Assembly (NCBI GenBank): GCA_000697335.1
Contig: JNEM01008559.1
Span: 1-10,911, forward strand
Origin: Conidiobolus incongruus B7586
Taxonomy: Eukaryota; Entomophthoromycota; Entomophthoromycetes; Entomophthorales; Conidiobolaceae
Reading direction: 5' to 3'
DNA: 10,911 nt
Position 1 is the stretch's first letter. Each line of letters begins with the position of its first letter. Of the stretch, positions 1-8,800 are shown one piece after another. The notes under the pieces are model-generated. The model ran no database searches. It was not told where the DNA came from and saw only the letters and a list, made by a program, of their open reading frames with translations. A program made the translations under genes and the position numbers.

Positions 1-656
1 ATTTTATATATATATATTTATTTAAAATTAATAATATGTTTGAAAAATCAAAAATTAAAAATTTCCTATTATTTTAAATTTAAGATAATAGTTTGTAAAA
101 TATTAAATTTCAGTCTTTTATAAAAAGAACTGATCTTTAAGTATTAAAAGTTTGCAAAAAGTATAACAACAAGTTATTCATAATAAAAGAATGTATATAT
201 TATATATTATATATTAAAATCTTTATTTGTTTTTAAACTGAAAAAATTCTTATTAAAATCTAGAATAATAGTATTAAGATTGTTATTAAATTTTCCTTTA
301 ATTTCATTAGTATTATTGTATTTATAAATTAATCTAACACATGATGATATAACAATGATATTATATAATTATATAACTTTATATTCATTTATTGTTTAAA
401 ACTACACTCATTAATGATACTGATTTTTGTAACAAAATTTAAAAATCAGTATCATCAAAACTAAAGATTATCAAAATTTATTTGAGTACAATAGTCAATA
501 GTATTCAGCGATTTTAATTAACATAAAATATTTTTAATTTTTGAAAATTTTGATATCTTCTAATGGTTATGATAAGTTTATAGAAAGAAAAATATAACAT
601 ATTTATTCATTTACCAAGCTAAAAATTCCGAATAGATGGACAGTAATGAATACATA
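1..656. other. AT-rich spacer, no gene seen
   Basis: No convincing coding region on either strand. Stops are dense in all frames and composition is mostly A/T. It holds simple TA-rich runs (for example around 5-20 and 194-215) and one strong inverted repeat at 414-455, listed separately. The minus-strand poly(A)-like hexamer at 602-607 lies about 50 bp beyond the end of the RPB5-like relic and may be what is left of its 3' end. Confidence 0.6.
414..455. repeat. Perfect 15-bp inverted repeat (hairpin)
   Basis: The arms 414-428 (atgatactgattttt) and 441-455 are exact reverse complements around a 12-nt loop (429-440). A perfect 15-bp stem that includes G/C positions is more than base composition alone easily gives. 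It could be a tiny palindromic element, a remnant of a small inverted-repeat transposon, or a hairpin in a 3' untranslated region. No transposase or obvious target-site duplication is visible. Confidence 0.7.
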
Positions 657-1186
657 TTACAAAAAGATTCTGTGAAATAGAGTTTCTCCTGAATGTAAAC
701 TAGGTCTTGTAATGTGAATCATCTGCTCTTTTTGCAGCCTATAATATCTCTCAACAGGGTTACTAGTTTGAATTCTTAGTAGATTTTCCGTATTCAAATT
801 CTATCTCCTAATAAAATAAACCGCTTTTTCATGAGGTGATGATTGGTGTTTTGGTACGAGCTCATGCTTAACAGCACTGAGATTAAAACAATCCTCTCCA
901 AATAATTCATATCGAAGCTGAGATGAAATTTGATCAAATGCATTTAATGCGGCATGAGTGACTGCTTCCATAATAAATAATAAGTAATAAATACATGAGG
1001 AATGGTTTTCCAATCTTTGAGCATATCTAATGATATTTTCACATTTAAAATTTTGCAAATCGGATTAGCTAATATTTTTATATGTACTGAATTCCAAGTT
1101 TTTTCTCGGTAGCAAAGAAAATCAAAGTATTATATTCTTCACTGTTGGAAATAAGTAAACTTAATCGATTACGATCACTAAATTAT
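657..1186 (-). pseudogene. Decayed copy of RNA polymerase subunit RPB5/RPABC1
   Basis: RPB5 (RPABC1) is a subunit shared by nuclear RNA polymerases I, II and III. Read on the minus strand, this stretch follows the C-terminal two thirds of RPB5 in order: a block ending in LIFFATEKKLGI (family: IFVFFPDE.KVGV), then IIRYAQRLE (IKTYCERME), ALNAFDQISSQLRYELF, KHELVPKHQ and EKAV. After a stop come LLRIQTSNPVERYY and ITRPS (LPRIQ.SDPVARYYGL and IIRPS), ending in TAA at 657-659. Damage: a TAG at 801-803 stands where the family has the Tyr of KRYRL; a frame change plus extra bases lies near 1045-1075; stops lie just upstream of 1186; and the N-terminal 50-60 residues are not found. Conserved glycines of the RYYGL.RGQ segment are replaced. 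Whether this was a retrocopy or a DNA duplicate is unclear, because GT...AG-like stretches near the frame break could be an old intron. The residue pattern makes RPB5 ancestry secure and function unlikely. Confidence 0.82.
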
Positions 1187-1297
1187 CATTTGCGACTAAT
1201 ATATTTTAAATATATTATATTGAATTATTTTCATTTATTGATAAATTTCAATTCAAATTTTAATAATTTTTTAAAATTTCTTAAATTTTAGTGATCG
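1172..1297. repeat. Short 11-bp inverted repeat pair
   Basis: Positions 1172-1182 (cgatcactaaa) and 1287-1297 (tttagtgatcg) are exact reverse complements about 104 bp apart, enclosing a very AT-rich stretch. The left arm lies at the upstream edge of the RPB5 relic. It could be the ends of a small non-autonomous element or a chance pair. Matching breaks down outside the 11 bp, so confidence is low. Confidence 0.3.
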
Positions 1298-1684
1298 AAT
1301 AGTAACTCAAATTAATATATAAAAATAACTATTTATGATTATATATATACATTCTATCTCTACTCCTTCTCAACACACTGAAAAATATTTATTATTAATA
1401 ATTTTACTATTATATTAAATTGAAATAAATGAAAACAGAAGAAATAACTTTATTCAAGAATTACTGTTATCCTATTCTCATTTAATTTTATAAATTATAT
1501 TTTTCTTAATAATTTATAAGATTATTTGCCAAGATTTATTACGTAAAATCAATTCATATTAACCAATATAAATTCCCATATTTATTAAATTATTATAATT
1601 TTGATTGATAATTAAATAAAAAGTTTGAATTATAATTTGATTTTCATATACTTTAATTTTGGAATTATCAATTTTATTCAAATC
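1187..1684 (+). promoter_or_regulatory. Upstream region of the GMF gene
   Basis: No coding sequence was recognised here. A TATATATA run at about 1340-1349 is followed by a pyrimidine-rich tract at 1350-1372, the least A/T-biased part of the interval. A TATA run followed by a CT tract is a common arrangement in fungal promoters, so this may be the core promoter, which would leave a 5' leader of roughly 300 nt. In such AT-rich DNA the TATA run alone carries little weight. Confidence 0.25.
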
Positions 1685-2521
1685 ATGGTAATTAAATAAT
1701 TAAATAATATAATTCAGAATTAATATAAAAATAATAACAAAATTTAATGGTTCTAACAATAACTTTAATATTATAGTCTGATACCGCTTTATCTTGTACT
1801 ATCCCTACTGAAGTTATTCAAGCTGCAAAGAAATTTCGATTTTTAAAAAATCCAGGTCATTACTCTAGTTTGATTTGTAATATAATTTCAAAAAAAATAT
1901 TTTTATTTATATTATATTTACCTTTGTTTTTTTCCAAAATTAGTAAAAATCAACAAAGAAACTAGCACTGTTGAAGTTGATGAAACTTTGATCGATTGTG
2001 AATTGGAAGAAATTATTGAAGAATTACCTGATGATGCTCCTAGATATCCTTTTATATAATTTATTATTTTATATTTGTATTTATCTTCATTTTTTTCATT
2101 TCCTTAATTCATATTTGTTTTGTTATTTACATATGTATTGTTGAGTTATAAGGTAAGCATAAACTTATTCCTATCAATCTTATGTTAATTCATTTAAATA
2201 GTATGAAAGAGAAGATGGTATCGTTCAATATCCTTTAATCTTTTTGTATTATATTCCTGAAGCTGGTATTCAATTTTTCTAAAATATATTTTAAGATCTT
2301 GAAAATTAATTTGATTTAGCTTCTCACTCCTTGAATATGCTATATGCTAGTACTCAAAATAACTTACAAAAAGAAATTGATATGAGTCGAGTAAATAACA
2401 TAATTTATTATATCGTTATAATACAATTTTTATTTAATATTTGTTATTTTAGGTTTTCGAAATTCGAGATTTGGAAGACTTGGACGAGGAATGGATTAAA
2501 TCAAGATTATCTAAACGCTAA
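1685..2521 (+). CDS. gmf1: Glia maturation factor (GMF), ADF-H family, 7 exons
   Basis: GMF is a small cytosolic ADF-homology protein that binds the Arp2/3 complex rather than actin, promoting debranching of actin networks and blocking new branching. Exons: 1685-1687, 1777-1876, 1944-2043, 2131-2152, 2202-2265, 2320-2390, 2453-2521. Joined, they give 429 nt, 142 aa plus TAA, exactly the usual GMF length. Visible landmarks are KKFRFLK (residues 23-29; family RKFRFRK), KINKETSTVEVDE, ELPDDAPR (61-68), YVLLSYK-YEREDG (69-81; family FIVYSYKYQHDDG), VQYPLIF, MLYAST and the C-terminal VFEIRDLEDLDEEWIKSRL. The start is the ATG at 1685 because exon 2 is closed upstream by an in-frame TAG in the acceptor, and ATG|GTAATT is the only nearby ATG with a good donor and normal intron length. 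Five introns are GT-AG; intron 3 (2044-2130) is AT-AC. The yeast counterpart is AIM7. No intact gene lies upstream on this strand. Transcript evidence is the only thing lacking. Confidence 0.93.
1688..1776 (+). other. GMF intron 1, immediately after the start codon
   Basis: This 89-bp GT-AG intron has donor GTAATT and acceptor ATTATAG, with a CTAAC branch-like motif at 1753-1757. It separates the ATG from every other codon of the protein, so the coding part of exon 1 is just three bases. Confidence 0.8.
2044..2130 (+). other. U12-type AT-AC (minor spliceosome) intron in GMF
   Basis: This 87-bp intron begins ATATCCTTT (2044-2052), the full U12-type AT-AC donor consensus. It contains TTCCTTAAT (2100-2108), matching the U12 branch-site consensus TTCCTTRAY, and ends TTTAC (2126-2130). 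The branch adenosine lies about 23 nt from the acceptor, at the long end of the usual range. The interval contains no AG dinucleotide, so a normal GT-AG intron cannot end here. Splicing joins AG to A to complete Arg68 and restores the family sequence APR-YVLLSYK. Confidence 0.9.
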
Positions 2522-2642
2522 ATAATTTTATCGTATTTGGTACACTGTTCTTGAAATCCAAAAATTTTATACTATATTTATTTTTAAGAATTTTAGAAAT
2601 GATTTAGTTTTTCTTATTGAATTATTTTCATTAAAGAAATTC

Positions 2643-2648
2643 AATAAA
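2643..2648 (+). terminator. Candidate poly(A) signal for GMF
   Basis: AATAAA lies 122 bp after the GMF stop codon, in the tail-to-tail gap. Such hexamers are frequent by chance in AT-rich DNA. Confidence 0.4.
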
Positions 2649-2779
2649 TTTAATTTGATTTTAATATGTTTCATGATTAAATAATATCATTTCTTGTGTC
2701 AATGTATAATTAAATTTAACTTCATTTATATTTTATCAAAAGTATATTTGAATATATTCAAAAATATATATTGAATAAT

Positions 2780-2785
2780 TTTATT
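2780..2785 (-). terminator. Candidate poly(A) signal for the XMAP215 gene
   Basis: AATAAA on the minus strand lies about 100 bp after the stop codon at 2886-2888. Together with the plus-strand hexamer at 2643 it would let both convergent transcripts end without overlap. The chance caveat is the same. Confidence 0.4.
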
Positions 2786-2885
2786 TTTGTAGATTAAATT
2801 GTGATACACTTTAAAGCTGTGTTTTTTATACTATAGCATGTGGCAAATAATCATTGAGATATTTAATATTGCAACATTAGGAAAT

Positions 2886-5827
2886 TTAATATATTGCAGG
2901 TTGTGCATTTACCATAGATTTTCTTTTGATACTCCTTTTTCTAGACTCAATTAGACGATTAGATAGAAGAAGTACCAAGTTATTTTGATTATATTCTTCA
3001 ATGATGCGAAATTTGGTAAAGAAGTCATTCTTTAAAACTTGTAATAGATCGTATATTACTGTTTTAACCATCTTGTAAACTTCCTTAAATTCGGGATATC
3101 CATTGGGGCTGACTAAGTATTCACGAGGAACACTAACCAAAATAGTATTGATGTCATACAATAAAATTTCGGGGTCCAATTCTTGAGAGGCTAATTTTGG
3201 ACCGATAGCTCTATTTAATTTAGCAATGCATTTACAAATCATCTCAGATAAGGACATCATACTATGTTCCGATAGTTGTACCTCCATCATATGATTGGGA
3301 TCATAGAGCTGCTGCAAAAGTGTGAACATGCAGCGGAATGCACTATTGGGGCAACAATGATCAAGGATACGAACCATTAAAATGTTTAAGGCACGTGAGA
3401 ATCCTAAAGAAGATTCTGAGTTACTGGTTTTGGATATTTCAAGCATAATCAAAATCTGATTAATTAAATCGTGCAAAGATACTTCATCAATATTGCGCGC
3501 CAACTCAGATGTTGAGAATATTTGAACGAGAGAATTGACTAAATATTTGATCAATCGAGCATAGGCAGGAGAATCGGCAGGGAAGGGATTAAGGTTTAAA
3601 AATCGTACTTTCTTCGCAATAGCCAAAACAATACTATTTAAATATGGTGAAATTACCTCAAATCCTCCTGATATTTGGCTTTCAAACTCTCTTAACCCTT
3701 CAAGACTTTGGTGAATATCAGGATCTGCGATTTGATCACCTAATCGTTCCATAACCGCATTTGCAGGGATGATGCTATATCTATCGTGATTTCTGGAGTA
3801 GTTATTTTGATATGGAGAAAGAGTGGGAAGGTTAGAGTGTCCACGATCAGATACTTGAGGAAGATCCAATTGACTCATTTCTAAGCTAAGCGAATTGTTA
3901 TGTTGGTCAATAGGAGGATAATCCTTGGGGATTAATGGTGAAGCCAATGGTTGAGCAAAAGTTGACCTATTTCTTGGACTAGGTTGGGGAGGTACAGTAC
4001 TGTGCGAAGCGATTGGCGAATATTCTGGAAAATCTGCTCTAGGTGGAGATTGTATAGGAGATATAGAAGTAGGTGTGGCATTTGATAAACGTAAAGAAGC
4101 TGGATCTTGTTGAACTGAATCTTTACGTTGGAAAGAGAAAATATGCGTGCCAGGATTTTCCGGTAGTTTAGATGGTTGTACACTCAGTGTGACATTGGGT
4201 GTAATTCTCTTAAATCTTTCTTCTAAATAAGATTTTTCTTTGTCTCCGATTTTGCCCAAGTATTTGTACACCGCTTCGCCAGTTAGTATATAAACTTCGG
4301 CAATAACATTGATAGCTCCAGTTCGAACACCAGCATCTCGATCAGCAATATGCTTGGCAATAATGGGTAAAGTTTTAGATGGACTACATATAGAGGTATC
4401 ATTTTCTTTAATCAATCTAGCAAGTTCTTCAAGACATTCGGCTCGTACCTTAGAATTTTTTGACTTCAAACCTATCTCCATTATTTGGATGAATGCTTTG
4501 TTTAAAGGATATAGAGAATAAACCTGTTTAAATGTAGCCCCAACTTTGACTTTCATCGCTTCTTTGTTATCTCCCATTTTACTAATGATAGCTGGGAGGA
4601 AAACAGCAGCTTCATTATCAGGTAGAGAGTATCCAAATTTGGAAAGGAGCTGCAATAATTGTTCAAGTGTTTCCAGACATCTAAAGCATAATGTGGTTGC
4701 CGAATCGTGAATACGAAGTGTTAAGTATTTTAGGATTAAATCTGAATTATTGATAACTCTATCAACAAGATCATTATATTCAATTTGATATTTGTCAAGA
4801 CTATCGTATTCAGAGCATGTAACAATATCATATAGTGTATTGACAGCACTCATGTATTCCTTGTCTTTGTAATGATCTGTGCTAAACATTGATTTTTTGA
4901 GTTCAGAGCTAAATGCGTTAGAAAATTGATCTTGGATATATGGAATTAAATCTGAGGGTAAAGAATCAAAAATCCATCTGACTGGTTTTTCTCTAGCTAA
5001 ACGTTGATCTTTGATTCGAGAATCGGATTGTAAAATTGGGAAAGTCGATGTATTTGAAGGAGCATTACTATTCGAGCTTGATATACCGCTAGATATGGCT
5101 GAGGGAGGCCGTTTTCCTAGTAATGGAGCTTTCTTTTTAGGGGCAATATCAGCAGCAGAATCTGGTCTTGAGGAGGGTCCAGATGAAAGTTGTCTACCAC
5201 TTAAGCCAGCAGAATTAGATGAGCTCAAAGCAGAAGGAGGTCTTAAATTGTTAGATCCCGGTTTACTATCAAGGAGATTTGGTGAAGATGCTTCAGACCT
5301 CAAACTATCAATCAATGGAATAACGCTTTGTAAGGAGGCACCTTTTAAGGTGCTTGCCTTTTCTTTGATACTGGCAAATCCAACACTTTGCACTACGTAT
5401 TTCAAGCAAGTTAGAGTTTGTTTTCTTACATCTGAATTTTTGTCTTGAAGACATGATATAAGAGGAGAAACTAAGGGAGATAAATCAGGAAGCTTGTCCT
5501 TAAATATCTCTAAATTGTCGGCCAACCACTTGGTAAGGTCCTTTCTCTGGACTGAATTTTCAGGAACTAATGCAGTTGAAATACCAGGAATCATTGGATC
5601 AACTTCGCATGCTTCACGTATCGAAGTTAAACAATTAAATGCAGCAGTTCGAACTTGGACTTTTTGATCGCTTAAACAACCAGCAACAGGACCTACTAAA
5701 ATTTTACATTGCTTGTCGAAAGGTTTACCCATTGCTTTAGCTGTTTCACCAATAATATCTAATGCATTAATGACTAAATTTTTGTTGGCATCCGCAAGAC
5801 GAGCTTTTAGTAATCCAGCAAGATCTC
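2886..5827 (-). other. XMAP215 terminal exon: TOG4-TOG5 and C-terminal domain
   Basis: One uninterrupted 2942-nt exon encodes residues 906-1885. TOG4 continues to about 1085, with the loop DKNSDVRKQT. A Ser-rich linker with a basic patch (PKKKAPLLGKRPP, 1135-1147) leads into TOG5, which begins KDQRLAREKPVRWIF as in animal XMAP215 (KDQR.ADEKG..VLKW). TOG5 contains LPDNEAAVFLP, SKNSKVRAECLEELARL and IADRDAGVRTGAINVI, all close to the animal protein. After a Ser/Pro linker, the C-terminal domain aligns by eye with the animal C-terminus (SELARNIDEVSLHDLI; ALNILMVRILDH; LLYDINTILVSVPREYL). The last 20 residues are basic. Confidence 0.9.
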
Positions 5828-8800
5828 CTAAAAATTAAATGGGAGTTAAAAACTAAAATATAAATATAATCGCTGCATATATATGTACCTATTGTTGGTT
5901 TAATTCTCTTATTAGTGGAATCCAGAATCGCCACGACAGCATCTAAACCTTCTTTACGAATCTTCCAGTTAGCATTATTAAGTTGCTCGGCAAGTTTGCT
6001 ATTGATCTGAGGAGAGATGTCGACTCTTGGGAATAAATCATCCAACACATCATGAGTTCCAACCCCGGTTTCATTATTTACATTATTTGCGGATGGTGGA
6101 GGTGCACCTCTAGTGGGAGCTGCAGGGGTACGGCTAGAAACCTTGTCAAATTCTTTGTCAATATTATTTAGGAGGTTTGGATTTAAATCTTCGACAGATT
6201 TTCGAAGAGCTAAATCATCATTAGAATAATTCGAATGATATAATTTGTTGATGCATACCTGGGCCAATATAAACTCTGAGTTCAGCCAATAGTGAAATAG
6301 CATTTGAACGTACAGTCACGTTAGAAGACCCAAGAAGAGTTTTGATAAAATCAACAAGGGCGGGAGTACTCAAACCTGCAATTCCAAATTCTACAAGTGT
6401 ATTTTTCATCCAATTTAATGCGTCAGCTTGAATTTTAGGGGCCTTTTGAGCTTTTATAGGAGGATAAGCTGTAGTAAATCGTTAATATAAATTACATTGG
6501 TTTTTGTATTAGTTAATTATTACCTTGAGAAAATACAAATTGTAGCGAAGTAGCTTCAGCAAATGCAACCAGGGCATCACCAGCTGGACCTTTGAGCTTA
6601 ATATCTCCTAATTTATCGGCGAGAACTAATCACTGTCAATATATGACAAATAATGTTAAATTAGTTAAATTTACTTGGAATAGCTAATGATGCAGCTCCA
6701 GCCGAAAATGAAGGGATCTTCTCTGCCAAAAGAGCGAAAATACCAAATACCTTGGAAGTAACCTAAATTATAAAGTTAAAATATTATTGTTAAATTAATA
6801 AAATATAACTTACCTGAAAATTGCTTTCTTTAGGACCTGGTTTCTTAATCATTTGTCTTATAATCAGTTCAGCAGGGACATCATCAGGATTTTGGTTGTT
6901 AATATGGTCATGAATCGATTCAATAGCTATGTTATTATGAGTAAAGTAAATACAACAGCCACAGATTCAAAAATACCTGCTAAACGTGTTTTCCAAGCTG
7001 TAGAATTCAAATCTTCAATCAAATTGGTAGGAATATGATCACCAATTAGATTATCTACATCATCTTGGTTGTATTTGAAAGATATTTTTACTTCTTTGAC
7101 TGGCTTGGAAGCAGCAGGTTTAACTCCAGAAGCCATAGCAGTTGGTTTCTATGAAAAAATCAATACATGTCAATTACATTAAGTGAAGTTAAAATATACT
7201 TTGACAGGTGGCTTAGATGAAGATAATTTAGGAGGTGCCTTTGATGCTGGGGGTGCTTTAGGCGCTTCAGTAGAGCCCTTAGCTAAATCTGCTTCTACAG
7301 GCGGTTTCTTAGATGAAGAGAGAACAGGCGGTTTCTATAAATGTATATTAGAATTTAACTTTACTAACTCTATTTTATGTTCTACCTTTAGCTTAGGCGC
7401 TGCACTAGGAGCAGAAACAGAAGGAGGAGGTTTGGTGACAGGGACTGAAGTTTTGAGAGAAATAGTAGCCTTTTCTTTGTATTCATCAATCTTTGCAATT
7501 TTTTTAGAATCAGTTTTTTCCAAAAATGGCTTAATGAATTTGTCTCCAACAAGTTTAATCAAGGTACCAATTGCTTCAGCAGCACTTTCTCTAACTCCAG
7601 TATCACCATCATCAATACTTTTGAATAAGGAAGTACACAAAGCTTTTATTTCCTGAGTAGATGGTGGCTGAGTTGTTAAAGTTGATAAAATTCGTGTGAG
7701 CCATTTCAAACTTTCGGCTCTAACATTTGGATTTTTATGACCAGCACCTGTGGAAATGTCTTCAATCAAGTCAGATATTGTAACCTATTTAATGTATCGA
7801 ATAGTTAATCAAAAATAAACAAAGTATAGTAATATTCTTACACTCTTTGAAACAGAATCAAGTGTTTTTCTTAAGGGTTCAAGCACAGTAAGTTTTTTCT
7901 CTTTAAGCTTTTCAATAAGAGGAGGAACAACTGTAGGTTTATGCTGACCGAAATCTTTCCTAAGGCCTTGAGCAATCAAACCGATACAAGTGATACATAG
8001 TACACCAACGTTAATATTTGCATCTGATATTTTCTTAGAATTAAAATTAGCAAAAAGAAATTAGCAAATACAAGGTTTTCGCTTACTCCGGCTAAGGTAG
8101 AAATTAGTTCACCATAATTTCCATTATCAACTAATCTGGGAGTATCTAGTGCAGCTTTTAATGGCTCAAGGGCTTCTACCCTTTCTTTCCATTTAGGAGA
8201 TGCCTTAAAATAAGTTAGCGAAAATCCAAAATCATAAAGAGTTATTATTACTATGAGAGTGTAAAAATCTTTGGGCAATTTTTTGGTAATATCTACAGGT
8301 TCAGCAAGGTCGTAAGGATCTATTACCACTGGTTCTTCCTCTATTTCATTATCTTCATTATCTAATTAAAAGTTAATAAAATAAGGAATTACTTAATATT
8401 TTAAACTTACCATTTGATTCAAATTCTTCAGTTGGTGGAGGAGCAGCAGCAGCAACAGCTTGTTGAGATCGTAATAATCTTGATGCAACTGGTTTTTCTC
8501 CAGCTAACTTATCAAATTCTGCTTGTAAATCTTTAAGCTATTGTAGAATTATTAATAATCAACGTAATCAGATATTGTAAAGTATGAAATTACCTGAACA
8601 GGTTTTAAATCTTTAAGGGAAGGCTCTATAGCTTTCCCAAGCCATTTATATAATTCGATAGTAAGCTGAGATGCCTAATTGAATAATTAAATAAATATTC
8701 AAAGAAAATATCACTACTATATACCTCTGCTCTAACGTTTTTATCAGAATGGCCAAATATTTTGGGTAAATGTTTCAATAATGGTTTAACATCTACTGTT

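Noticed and set aside
1747-1776. ATG at 1747 as the GMF start, with GTTCTA as donor
   Set aside because: It would need a 27-bp intron, too short for spliceosomal removal. The ATG at 1685 followed by GTAATT gives a normal intron.
1856-1943. GTCATT at 1856 as the donor of GMF intron 2
   Set aside because: It would delete the GHYSSLI segment. The donor at 1877 (GTAATA) keeps the spacing seen in other GMF proteins (KETNNAAIIMKIDK-type).
2331-2525. 64-codon open frame on the plus strand
   Set aside because: It starts inside GMF exon 6, reads through intron 6 and enters exon 7 in the wrong frame. The spliced reading gives VFEIRDLEDLDEEW instead.
3932-4183. 83-codon second frame on the minus strand
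   Set aside because: Overlaps the XMAP215 terminal exon in another frame and shows no recognisable features.
5011-5448. 145-codon open frame on the plus strand
   Set aside because: It is the antisense shadow of the Ser-rich TOG4-TOG5 linker of the XMAP215 gene. The minus-strand frame has clear family similarity and this one has none.
7183-7656. 157-codon open frame on the plus strand
   Set aside because: Antisense shadow of XMAP215 exons 11-12; it runs across well-supported introns of the real gene.
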